Under the pieces are notes generated by a model. The model saw nothing but the letters and a program-made list of their open reading frames with translations. It was not told where the DNA came from and did not search any database. From assembly GCA_028293725.1 (NCBI GenBank), contig JAQGOE010000052.1, forward strand, positions 1 to 48,129: a stretch of DNA of 48,129 bases, in the 5' to 3' direction. The first letter of the stretch is position 1. The number at the start of each line of letters is the position of its first letter. Positions 32,297 through 41,056 of the stretch are shown here, piece by piece. A program made the position numbers and the translations under genes. The stretch is from Gammaproteobacteria bacterium. GTDB taxonomy: Bacteria > Pseudomonadota > Gammaproteobacteria > Steroidobacterales > Steroidobacteraceae.

Positions 32297-35203
32297 ATGG
32301 GTCGTCAAAAGACCTCGGTCTTGATCGCCACCCTGGCAACCACCGCTGTGGCGGTTGCGGCCGAACCATCGGGGCCGGCACCACCGGCGGAACCTGAGCC
32401 GTTGCAGGAAGTCATCGTCACCGGCACCAGTATTCCCACGGCGCCGGGCCAGGTGGCAGTGCCGGTGGAGGTGCTCAACTCCGCGCAGCTCGAGGCGAGT
32501 GGCGTCGATTCCAACGCGCTGGAAGTCCTGCGCAAGGAGATACCGGCGTTCCAGGGCCGCAGCAACGCTGGCGCGAGCAATGCCAACAACAACAATCAGA
32601 ACACCGCGGGGGGCTCCCAGGCGCAACTGCGCAATCTACCCACCCTGGTGCTGGTCGACGGCCGGCGTGTCGCCAACAGCGGCGTCGGCGCCATCAACGG
32701 CAAGAACTTCGTCGATGTGAATCAGATTCCACCGGCGGCCATCGATCATGTCGAGGTCCTGACCGATGGGGCGTCCTCGATCTACGGGTCGGATGCGGTC
32801 GGCGGGGTGGTCAACTTCATCCTCAAGTCCAACTACGAGGGGCTCAGCTTCGGCGGTCGGGTGGGTTCCGCCCCGGACTACGGCGAGCGCTCGGCCTATG
32901 CCATCGGGGGTTTGCGGATCGGTTCGAGCGGCGGCAATATCACGGTGACGGCTAATTTCAGTCACACGGATCCGCTGTTTCAGAGCGATCGGCCGTTCAG
33001 CAGTCCACTCTATGGCAAGTCCTCGGGTCTCTCCGGGGTCGTGAGCGGCGGTAATGCCATCCTGAGCCCGGCACTGGCCTCACCGAGCGCCAGAAATCCC
33101 ACCGGGGCGAACGCCACCGCCAGCTCGCTCGCGGGTTTGATTGCCAATGGCACCTATCTGCCGACGACGCCGGCCTCGATTGCCAACGGGTTCAACATCG
33201 CGCCCTATCAGACTCTGCTGCTGAAGCAGAATCTGGCCTCGCTCAGCAGCACCCTCAACCTGCCCGTGCTGGAGGACGAGCGCCTGACATTGTTCGGCGA
33301 TTTCATGATCTCGCAGGACCGGAGCCGGACTCAATGGGCTCCGCAAGCTGACACCGGGTTGACCGTGCCCGCGGGATCGCCGTTCAACCCGTTGACCACG
33401 AATTTCACGGGTGTCACTTTCAACTATCTGCCCAACTCGCACGACTTTTACGACACCACGACTGCTGAGCGCCTCACAGTGGGCTTGCGTGGCGCAATCA
33501 GCCCGACCTGGAACTGGGAGTCCGCTCTGCTCTACAGCGAGAGCGATCTGCGACAGCAGCAGACCAACGTGATCTATAAGCCCAACGTAGCGCTCGCAAT
33601 CGCTGGCGGTTACAACGCCGCGGGCCTGGCCACCGCGGGTGGCAACTACAGCAGGGTTTACAGCAGCTACTCGACCAACAGCCCGCTCGTCCTGCAACCT
33701 GCCCTGGATCCGTTCGCCACCGCCGCGGGCCTCAATCCCGGCTCGTTGGCGAACATCTATGGAACCGAGCTGATCAATGCGGTCAGTCAGCTTGAATCCT
33801 GGGACGCCAAGGTCGTCGGCCGCCTCGCTTCCCTGCCGGCCGGCGCGCTCGGCCTTGCGGTGGGTGCCTCGGTCCGTCGCGAGGCCCTCTCGGGACATAC
33901 CGATCCGAACGGCCGTGTAACAGATCCCGTCACCGGAGCCTACGCGGGCAACGATCAGAACTGGATCGGGGGAACCTTCGCCAATCCGTTCGGCGCCGCG
34001 CGCACCATCACCGGGGCGTTTACCGAGACACGCATACCGCTCGCGGGCGAGGACTGGAGCGTCCCGATGTTGCGCGAGTTCGATATTACCGGCGCCGTGC
34101 GGTGGGAGCATTATAGTGACGCCGGAAATTCCACCGTGCCCAAGTTCGGGTTCTTTTGGGAGCCGTTGGGGAAATGGCTGGTCGTGCGCGGCAACTACGC
34201 CAAGTCGTTTCTCGCCCCGAATCTCTATTCTGAATACGGTCCGACGGATACGCGCATTGTCGGCGGCACCGTGATCCAGGGCGTGTTCGGCACCAACTTC
34301 GGGGCACTCCCCTTCAATGGCGAGGATGGCAACAACCCGCATCTGCGGCCCGCCACTTCGACGTCCAAGACTATTGGATTCGTCCTCAAGCCCGTGTTTG
34401 TTCCGCACCTCACCATTACGGCGGACTATTCGGACATCGTACTGCGCGGATTCCAGGCGGGGATCGGGTTCAACAACATTCTCGCCAGTGTCAACGGTCT
34501 AGGGGCGGCCTCGCCCTTCTTCAAGAACCTCTCTATTGGAAACTTTCCCGGCCTGGCCGGCGCCTCCAATCCGTTCGCGGCGCCGGGTGCCCTGTTGTCC
34601 TACCTGAGCAATCCCGCGACCGGCCAGGGAGACCCGGCCAAGGCCCAGAATCTCTACCTGATCGATCAATTCCAGAACAATGCCGAGTTGCTCGAGAAAT
34701 CGTGGACGGCGAGCGCAACCTACAATGTACCCACGGCACACGCCGGAACTTTCGCCGTCGGCACGATGGGCTCGATTTTCAACTCGTTTAGCTTTCAGGG
34801 CCTGCCCGGCCAGTCGTTCATCGAGTATGCGGGGCACGCAACGAACGCAGGGGTGTTTGGCGGCACGCTGCCGAAATATCACTTCTATACGACGGTCGAC
34901 TGGAGCGGCGCGGGGTTGGATCTGACGGTGGCCAACACCTTCCTCTCCGCGGTGACGGATACGGGGATCAACGGGAACTTGGCACCGTTGCCGGTCAGTC
35001 GCTACTTCTCGTGGGACCTGCGCACCGCGTACGATTGGGAGTTTCTGACGGGGCGGCATCTGAAGGTGGCTCTGGGGGTCAACAATCTGACCAACCGCAT
35101 GCCGCCGATGGCGCCGCGGACCTTTACCGACAACAATGCCGATGTATCGACCTATTCGCCCATCGGACGGCTGGTGTATGGCACGGTGTCCATGGCGTTG
35201 TGA
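32297..35203 (+). CDS. TonB-dependent receptor, partner of propeller copy 3
   Basis: A 968-residue receptor with ATG at 32297 and GAGGGGG 8 bases upstream. After the signal peptide (to about AVAVAA, residue 22) come TonB-box-like LQEVIVTGTSI (36-46), the plug with ALEVLRKEIPAFQG, an Asn-rich loop (SNAGASNANNNNQN), LRNLPTLVLVDGRRV and VEVLTDGASSIYGSDAVGGVVNFIL, then a barrel ending GRLVYGTVSMAL. It is in the same receptor group as the one at 14747-17884 (shared DGASSIYGSDA-type plug). The last 52 bases overlap, tail to tail, the end of the efflux fusion gene on the other strand. It probably imports the ligand sensed or bound by the two upstream secreted proteins. Confidence 0.93.
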   Translation: MGRQKTSVLIATLATTAVAVAAEPSGPAPPAEPEPLQEVIVTGTSIPTAPGQVAVPVEVLNSAQLEASGVDSNALEVLRKEIPAFQGRSNAGASNANNNNQNTAGGSQAQLRNLPTLVLVDGRRVANSGVGAINGKNFVDVNQIPPAAIDHVEVLTDGASSIYGSDAVGGVVNFILKSNYEGLSFGGRVGSAPDYGERSAYAIGGLRIGSSGGNITVTANFSHTDPLFQSDRPFSSPLYGKSSGLSGVVSGGNAILSPALASPSARNPTGANATASSLAGLIANGTYLPTTPASIANGFNIAPYQTLLLKQNLASLSSTLNLPVLEDERLTLFGDFMISQDRSRTQWAPQADTGLTVPAGSPFNPLTTNFTGVTFNYLPNSHDFYDTTTAERLTVGLRGAISPTWNWESALLYSESDLRQQQTNVIYKPNVALAIAGGYNAAGLATAGGNYSRVYSSYSTNSPLVLQPALDPFATAAGLNPGSLANIYGTELINAVSQLESWDAKVVGRLASLPAGALGLAVGASVRREALSGHTDPNGRVTDPVTGAYAGNDQNWIGGTFANPFGAARTITGAFTETRIPLAGEDWSVPMLREFDITGAVRWEHYSDAGNSTVPKFGFFWEPLGKWLVVRGNYAKSFLAPNLYSEYGPTDTRIVGGTVIQGVFGTNFGALPFNGEDGNNPHLRPATSTSKTIGFVLKPVFVPHLTITADYSDIVLRGFQAGIGFNNILASVNGLGAASPFFKNLSIGNFPGLAGASNPFAAPGALLSYLSNPATGQGDPAKAQNLYLIDQFQNNAELLEKSWTASATYNVPTAHAGTFAVGTMGSIFNSFSFQGLPGQSFIEYAGHATNAGVFGGTLPKYHFYTTVDWSGAGLDLTVANTFLSAVTDTGINGNLAPLPVSRYFSWDLRTAYDWEFLTGRHLKVALGVNNLTNRMPPMAPRTFTDNNADVSTYSPIGRLVYGTVSMAL

Positions 35204-38200
35204 GCCGTGAGGTTGCTCCAGCCGCCGCCCAGCGCGCGCACTAGAGAAACTGTTGCCAGCAAACGGCGGCTTCGCAACGAGACGGCGGCGCGCTCATTGG
35301 TCAGCGCGGTAGCTTGAGCGGTGACGACATTCAGATAAGTGACTGTGCCGGCCTTGTACTGTTGCAACGAGACCGCTACCTCCTTCTGCGCCAGCTGTAC
35401 CACTTCATCCTGGACGTCACTTTCCTGCTGCAGGACGCCGAGTGCGGCTACCGCATCCTCCACGTCACGGAAACTACCGAGCACCGTCTCGCGATAGGTT
35501 GCAACAGTAGCGTCATACGCGGCGCGGGCTTCGTCGCGCCGCGCGCGGCGGGCGCCTCCATCGAACAATGTCTGCGCAAGCGCGGGCCCGACCGACCAGA
35601 ACAGGTTGGGTGAGGCGATCCAGGGGGAAGCTGAGGCGGCCTGAAATCCAGCGTCCGCCGCCAGGGAAAAAACCGGAAAGAACGCCGCCGTGGTGACTCC
35701 AATCTGAGCGTTGGCTGCGGCAACCCGCCGCTCGGCAGCCGCCACATCGGGCCGTCTTTCGAGCAGGTCCGACGGGAGCCCGAGGGGGATGACCGGAAAC
35801 CGGGCGTGGCTGACTTCAGGTTTCAGGGAGAGCGCCTGCGGCGGCTCACCCAACAGTAACGCGATGGCGTGCTCGAATTGCGCACGGCCGATGGCCAAAT
35901 CGATAGCCTGGGCCTGTGTCTGCTTCAACTGGGTCTCGGCCAGGATGACATCGCCTCGTGAAACCACGCCCGCGTCGTACTGCGCTCGAGTAATCTGCAG
36001 CGAGCGCTCGAATGCCTTGATACTGTCTTCCAGCAAGGCGTGAGTCTCGTCTGCCATGCGCAGTTGGAAGTAGTCCGTGGCCAACTCGGCCTGAACCGAC
36101 AAACGCATGGCCGCGAGGTCGGCCTGGCTGGCGGCGGCGGAAGCGCGACCGGACTCGACGGTGCGACGCAAGCCGCCCCAAAGATCCGCCTCCCACGAGG
36201 CCGTCGCCTGCACGGTGCGTTGGGTTTGGAGACCTTGCCCTGTCGGAGTAATCGCGGCAGTCGAACTATTGCCCAGAAGGGTCGTATTGCCCTGTTGGGA
36301 GCGTGTCACTCCCACTGCCGCAGTCACAACCGGCCACAAACTTGCCTCGCTCTCTCGCGCAAGCGCGTGCGCTTGGCGGAACTGCGCCTCCGCCACGCGG
36401 AGGGTCTGATTGCCCGGCTCGATGCGGCTCTCGAGCCCATCGAGGGTCGGATCGTCAAACAGAGTCCACCACGGGCCGCGTTGGAGGACGTCCGCGGGCT
36501 CGGCAGGTTTCCATTCGCCCGCCTCCTTGAATGACGTACTGGGTGGCGTCGTGGGCCGCCGGTAGTCCGGACCCACCGCGCAGCCACTCAACAAGAATGC
36601 GAATGCGACACCGATCAGTGCCTGCAGGACGGAAACGGCCGCACGGCTGCCCTGCATGCGGTGAACCGCGCGATCCAGATAAAGATAGACCACGGGCGTG
36701 GTGTAAAGCGTGAGGATCTGTGACAGCAACAACCCGCCTACCATGACAATGCCCAGCGGGCGGCGCAATTCCGACCCCGCGCCGGTACCCAGCGCCAGCG
36801 GTAAAGCGCCCAGCAATGCCGCGAGCGTCGTCATCATGATCGGGCGAAACCGCAGCAGGCATGCGCGATAGATGGCGTCCTGCGGGGAACGGCCCGCGGC
36901 CTCCTCCGCTATGGCGACATCGACCATCATGATGCCGTTCTTCTTGACGATGCCGATCAGGAGAATGATGCCGATGAGCGCAATCAGGGAGAAGTCATAG
37001 TGCATCAACATCAGGGCCAGGAGGCCGCCAATCCCGGCCGACGGCAGGGTCGACATGATGGTGATGGGGTGGATATAACTTTCGTAAAGGGCGCCCAGGA
37101 CAATGAAGATGGCCACCAGGGCCGCCAGAATCAGAAAAGGTTGACTGGCGAGGGAGTCCTGGAATGCCCGGGCGTTGCCTGCGAATGTCGACGTCAGTCC
37201 CGCCGGCAGACCCAACGAGCGCTCTTTGGCGGTAATCGCCTCGGTCGCCTGGCCGAGCGCGAAGCCGTTGGCGAGATTGAAGGAGATCGTTACGGCCGGA
37301 AACAGTCCATCATGATCGACAGTCAACGGCGCCGGGGTCCGTGCCAGGGTGCTGAACGAGCCCAACGGCACCGGTTGCCCGGTCGTCGAGGGGACATACA
37401 ACAGTTTCAGCGCATTCTCGTCGAGTTGGAAGCGCCGGTCGACCTCGAGAATCACCCGGTACACCGCAACCTGGGTGTAGTAGCTCGCGATCTGCCGCTG
37501 GCCGAAAGCGTCATACAGCGTATCGTCGAGGCTCTGGACGGTCACTCCGAGCCGCGCCATGGCGTCGCGGTCCAAGGCAATACGGACCTGCGGTGGAGTC
37601 GCTTGCAGGTCGGCTTCCACATCCCGGAGTTGAGGCAGTGTGCGCAAGGCCGTCAGGATCCGCGGCGCCCAGTCCTGTAATTCCTGGAGATTTGCATCGC
37701 TCAGGGTATAGGCAAACTGGGTCCGGGTAATCCGTGCCCCAATCGTCAGATCCTGGCGCGCCTGTAGATGCAACTTGATACCCGGCAGGCGGGCGACGCG
37801 CTCCTGGGTCCGATCGAGCACCTCGTACACCGAGGAATGTCGCTCGCCGAAGGGCTTGAGATCGATGAGCATGCGGCCTACGTTCAGCGACGGATCACCC
37901 TCGATCCAGTAGTACACATTCGCGATCTCCTCATCCTGCGCCGCGCGCGCCGCGAGCCGCTGCATCTGTGACAGCATGGCAGGATAAGCGATGTCGGAGG
38001 ACGCCTCGGTCACTCCGACGATCAATCCATTGTCCTGCTGCGGAAAGAAGCCCTTCGGAATGATGACATACAGCAAGGTCGTGATCACGAGAGTGGACAG
38101 CATGATCGCGAGCACGGTGCGCTGATGTGCCAGTACCCATCTCAATCCCTTGGCATAGACCTCTGCCATCCGGTCGAAGTGTCGCGTCGTCCATTGGGCG

Positions 38201-39708
38201 AACCTGCCGGGGCGGGCGACGCCTCGTCCCAACAGCTGGGCACACAGCATCGGTGTCAGTGTCAGGGACACGACGCCCGAGAGCAGGATGGCAATGGCCG
38301 CCGTATAGGCAAACTCATGGAAGATTCGTCCCACGATCCCGCCCATGAACAGGAGCGGTATGAATACCGCGATCAGGGATACGGTCATGGCGAGGATGGT
38401 GAAGCCGATCTCACCTGAGCCGCGTAGCGCCGCAACCTGCGGTGACTCGCCTTCCTCGACGTGCCGCGTGATGTTTTCCAACATCACGATTGCATCGTCC
38501 ACCACGAAGCCGACGGACACGGTCAACGCCATCAACGACACGTTGTCGAGGGTGTAGCCCAACACATACAAAAAGGCCACCGTCCCAAACAGCGACAACG
38601 GAATCGCCACCGCCGGGATCGCAGTGGCGGTGGCGCTGCCTAGAAAGGCATAGACGACGAGCACAACGAGCAGGCAGCTCGTCAGCAAGGTCAGCGTCAC
38701 ATCACGCACGGATGCCCGAATGGTCTGGGTGCGGTCCTGCAACGGCAGCAGGTGCACCGACGCCGGCAGTTCCCGCTCCAGCGAGGGCAGGAAAGCGCGC
38801 ACCCGGGTAACCGTCTCATTGAGGTTGTAGCCCGGTTGCTTGTGGACATCGATCATCACGGCCTGGTGTGGACCCACCCAGGCGCTCTGCTTGTCATCCT
38901 CGACGCTATCCGAAACGGTGGCAATGTCCCTCAGGCGGATCGAGGCCCCGTGCTGTTGGTTCAGGATGAGCTCACCGTAAGCGGCGGCATCGCTCAGCTG
39001 ATCGGTGGCATCCAATATGACGGACTGATGGTCGCTGGTCAGAGTCCCTTTTGGTCCGTTGACGGTGGCGGCGGCCACTCGCTGGCGCACATCCTCCAGG
39101 GTCAGGCCCAGGCCCGCGACCCGCCCCGGGTCGATATCAATACGCACAGCGGGCCGCTGCTGCCCGTGATAGTCGACGACGCCTACGCCCGGCACGCGCG
39201 CTATCTGGGGTGCAAGGTAGTTCTCGACGTAGGAGTCAACTTGTCTTATGGGCAGAGTGTCTGAATACACCGCAATCGTCATCAGCAACGCATCCGCCGG
39301 ATTCGCTTTCTCGAACACAGGCGGATGGGGGAGCGTCTTGGGCAGATCCGACGAAGCCGCATTGATGGCCTGCTCGACATCCACCGCGGCGCCGTCGACG
39401 CTCCGGGCGAGATCGAACTGCACCTGGATCGCGCTCGATCCATACGAGCTGGTCGAGGTCATCTCCGTAACGCCCGGGAGCGCCGATAACGCACGCTCGA
39501 GCGGCGAGGTCACCGAGGATGCGATCGTCTCGGCGCTGGCCCCCGGCAGGCTCGTCGTGATGGAGATGGTCGGGATGTCAATTTGGGGGACACCGGCGAT
39601 GGGCAGCTGCATATAGCTGGAGACGCCGAGGAACAGGATGCCCGCCATGAACAGCGAGGTTGCGATGGGACGTTGAATGAACCACGCCGCCAGGTTCACA
39701 CGTGACAT
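35152..39708 (-). CDS. RND permease fused in frame to a NodT-type outer-membrane factor
   Basis: One uninterrupted frame of 1518 codons. Residues 1 to about 1017 are a complete MdtB/MdtC-type RND pump: FIQRPIATSLFMAGI start, GFVVDDAIVMLENI with the Asp pair of the proton relay, GKFFPQQD-like PKGFFPQQDNG, AIFIVLGALYESYIHPITI, GIVKKNGIMMVD with the relay Lys, ending VVYLYLDRAVHRM. With no stop codon the frame runs on into a lipoprotein signal (LQALIGVAFAFLLSGC, Cys1043 as lipobox) and a full NodT-family channel (CAVGPDYRRP, SWEADLWGGLRR, ITRAQYDAGVVSRGDV, LLERRPDVAAAERRVAAANAQIG, YKAGTVTYLNV). An internal ATG at 36657 (Met1018) could start the second part separately. The adaptor gene is 18 bases upstream, so the operon encodes a whole tripartite efflux pump. 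Confidence 0.9.
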   Translation of the reverse strand: MSRVNLAAWFIQRPIATSLFMAGILFLGVSSYMQLPIAGVPQIDIPTISITTSLPGASAETIASSVTSPLERALSALPGVTEMTSTSSYGSSAIQVQFDLARSVDGAAVDVEQAINAASSDLPKTLPHPPVFEKANPADALLMTIAVYSDTLPIRQVDSYVENYLAPQIARVPGVGVVDYHGQQRPAVRIDIDPGRVAGLGLTLEDVRQRVAAATVNGPKGTLTSDHQSVILDATDQLSDAAAYGELILNQQHGASIRLRDIATVSDSVEDDKQSAWVGPHQAVMIDVHKQPGYNLNETVTRVRAFLPSLERELPASVHLLPLQDRTQTIRASVRDVTLTLLTSCLLVVLVVYAFLGSATATAIPAVAIPLSLFGTVAFLYVLGYTLDNVSLMALTVSVGFVVDDAIVMLENITRHVEEGESPQVAALRGSGEIGFTILAMTVSLIAVFIPLLFMGGIVGRIFHEFAYTAAIAILLSGVVSLTLTPMLCAQLLGRGVARPGRFAQWTTRHFDRMAEVYAKGLRWVLAHQRTVLAIMLSTLVITTLLYVIIPKGFFPQQDNGLIVGVTEASSDIAYPAMLSQMQRLAARAAQDEEIANVYYWIEGDPSLNVGRMLIDLKPFGERHSSVYEVLDRTQERVARLPGIKLHLQARQDLTIGARITRTQFAYTLSDANLQELQDWAPRILTALRTLPQLRDVEADLQATPPQVRIALDRDAMARLGVTVQSLDDTLYDAFGQRQIASYYTQVAVYRVILEVDRRFQLDENALKLLYVPSTTGQPVPLGSFSTLARTPAPLTVDHDGLFPAVTISFNLANGFALGQATEAITAKERSLGLPAGLTSTFAGNARAFQDSLASQPFLILAALVAIFIVLGALYESYIHPITIMSTLPSAGIGGLLALMLMHYDFSLIALIGIILLIGIVKKNGIMMVDVAIAEEAAGRSPQDAIYRACLLRFRPIMMTTLAALLGALPLALGTGAGSELRRPLGIVMVGGLLLSQILTLYTTPVVYLYLDRAVHRMQGSRAAVSVLQALIGVAFAFLLSGCAVGPDYRRPTTPPSTSFKEAGEWKPAEPADVLQRGPWWTLFDDPTLDGLESRIEPGNQTLRVAEAQFRQAHALARESEASLWPVVTAAVGVTRSQQGNTTLLGNSSTAAITPTGQGLQTQRTVQATASWEADLWGGLRRTVESGRASAAASQADLAAMRLSVQAELATDYFQLRMADETHALLEDSIKAFERSLQITRAQYDAGVVSRGDVILAETQLKQTQAQAIDLAIGRAQFEHAIALLLGEPPQALSLKPEVSHARFPVIPLGLPSDLLERRPDVAAAERRVAAANAQIGVTTAAFFPVFSLAADAGFQAASASPWIASPNLFWSVGPALAQTLFDGGARRARRDEARAAYDATVATYRETVLGSFRDVEDAVAALGVLQQESDVQDEVVQLAQKEVAVSLQQYKAGTVTYLNVVTAQATALTNERAAVSLRSRRLLATVSLVRALGGGWSNLTAHNAMDTVPYTSRPMGE

Positions 39709-39726
39709 GACGATCCCATCACTCTC

Positions 39727-40887
39727 TCAACTTGCGGGGGTCGCATTGGGCACCGGAGCCGCCGTGACATCGATCGCGGCGCCCGGCTCCACCCTGAACT
39801 GGCCTTCGACGATGACTTCCTCGTCGCCTCGAAGACCCTCGGAGACGACGGCCTGTTCGGCCAGCCGTTGGCCGATCCGGACCGGGCGAAGCTCGGCGGT
39901 GCGGTCCCGCGTCACGACGTAAACATAAGGACCCCGGGGCCCTTCCTGAACCGCGGCCGCCGGGATGACCACCGCGTTGGGAAGCGCTTCGAGCATCACC
40001 CGCGCGGTGACGAACTGCCCGGGCCAGAGCGCCTCATCGGGGTTCGCGAAAATCGCCTTGCAGTGAAACGTCCCCGTGGTCGCATCGATCTGGTTGTCAA
40101 TGAGTGACAGCTCGCCCTCCCCCAGTGCCTGTTGCCGGTCCGGGTCCAAGGCGAGGACGCGCAGGGCGCGGTGTCGCTGTTGCTCACGCACCGTGGCCAA
40201 GGTGCTTTGAGGTAGCGAGAAGGTCACGGCGATCGGATGAATCTGGGTCAGGAGTACGAGGCCAGTGGCGTCGGTGGCATGGACCATATTACCGATATCC
40301 ACCAGCCGCGCACCGGTTCGGCCGTCGATGGGAGCGGTGATGGTGGTGTACGTCAATTGCAGGTGTGCGAAGTCAATCTGCGCCTGGTCCAGAGCGACCG
40401 CGGCACTCAGTTGGGCAACCTGGGCACGCGTCGTGTCGAGGGTCTGCAGGGCCCCGGCATCGGCATCGATCAGGGATTTATAGCGTCGCTCGTCCCTTCT
40501 GGCGTTGTCCAGCTGCGCCGTGTCCCGGTCTTTCTGCGCCAGCGCGGCACGCCACTGCGCCTCGAACGGACGCGGATCCAACTCGACGAGGACGTCCCCC
40601 TTTTTGACCTCGCTGCCTTCCGTGAAGTCGACCTTCGTGATCTGGCCATCGACGCGAGCTCGTACGAGGACCGTGTTGAAGGGCTGCACGGTGGCGATGT
40701 TGGTGAGATACGCCGGGGTGTTGTTGCGGGTCGCTCGAACGACCTGGACGGGGACGCCCTTCTGTTTTGGCCGGGCGCTGTGTGACGAGGCTTGCCAATG
40801 CCATACTGCGACGGCCAACCCAGCCACGGCCAGCGTCACTGCAATAATACGGAACGACCTTTGGCCAGCTGCGATTGCGACTCTCAT
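39727..40887 (-). CDS. RND periplasmic adaptor (membrane fusion protein), MdtA-like
   Basis: A 386-residue adaptor beginning with one membrane anchor (RSFRIIAVTLAVAGLAVAVWHW). The ATG at 40887 is preferred; an in-frame TTG at 40902 has no better ribosome site. Lipoyl halves flank a helical hairpin: VRARVDGQITKVDFTEGSEVKKGDVLVELD, then the coiled coil about 100-165 (LAQKDRDTAQLDNARRDERR), then YTTITAPIDGRTGARLVDIGNMV. Beta-barrel and membrane-proximal domains follow (DNQIDATTGTFHCKAIFANPDEALWPGQFV and VVIPAAAVQEGPRGPYVYVV). This is the MdtA/AcrA-type layout. It bridges the pump and the outer-membrane channel encoded by the next frame. The C-terminal tail is Ala/Pro-rich. Confidence 0.93.
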   Translation of the reverse strand: MRVAIAAGQRSFRIIAVTLAVAGLAVAVWHWQASSHSARPKQKGVPVQVVRATRNNTPAYLTNIATVQPFNTVLVRARVDGQITKVDFTEGSEVKKGDVLVELDPRPFEAQWRAALAQKDRDTAQLDNARRDERRYKSLIDADAGALQTLDTTRAQVAQLSAAVALDQAQIDFAHLQLTYTTITAPIDGRTGARLVDIGNMVHATDATGLVLLTQIHPIAVTFSLPQSTLATVREQQRHRALRVLALDPDRQQALGEGELSLIDNQIDATTGTFHCKAIFANPDEALWPGQFVTARVMLEALPNAVVIPAAAVQEGPRGPYVYVVTRDRTAELRPVRIGQRLAEQAVVSEGLRGDEEVIVEGQFRVEPGAAIDVTAAPVPNATPAS

Positions 40888-41038
40888 TCTTACGAATTTC
40901 AAAACATGACCACGTCGATCCCGTCGAACACGCAGAGTAGCAGTCGTTCAGCGGGTGCAACGTTAAATCGAGGTTAGGTTGCGTTTCGCGAGTCAATGCG
41001 TATCTAAAGCGTTGCCGCGACGTCGGCAGCGGACTTTT

Positions 41039-41056
41039 CTATACAAAACCGTATAG
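41039..41056. promoter_or_regulatory. Candidate operator CTATAC-N6-GTATAG before the efflux operon
   Basis: CTATACAAAACCGTATAG has perfect 6-bp arms and is set in AT-rich sequence about 150 bases upstream of the adaptor start codon. Interrupted dyads of this length are typical TetR-family sites, and RND operons are often repressed by TetR-type proteins. No such regulator gene is nearby in this window. Confidence 0.4.

Noticed and set aside
33080..34408. Long minus-strand open frame of 442 codons inside the receptor gene
   Set aside because: It lies wholly within a clear TBDR gene, has no family resemblance and shows the composition of an antisense frame.
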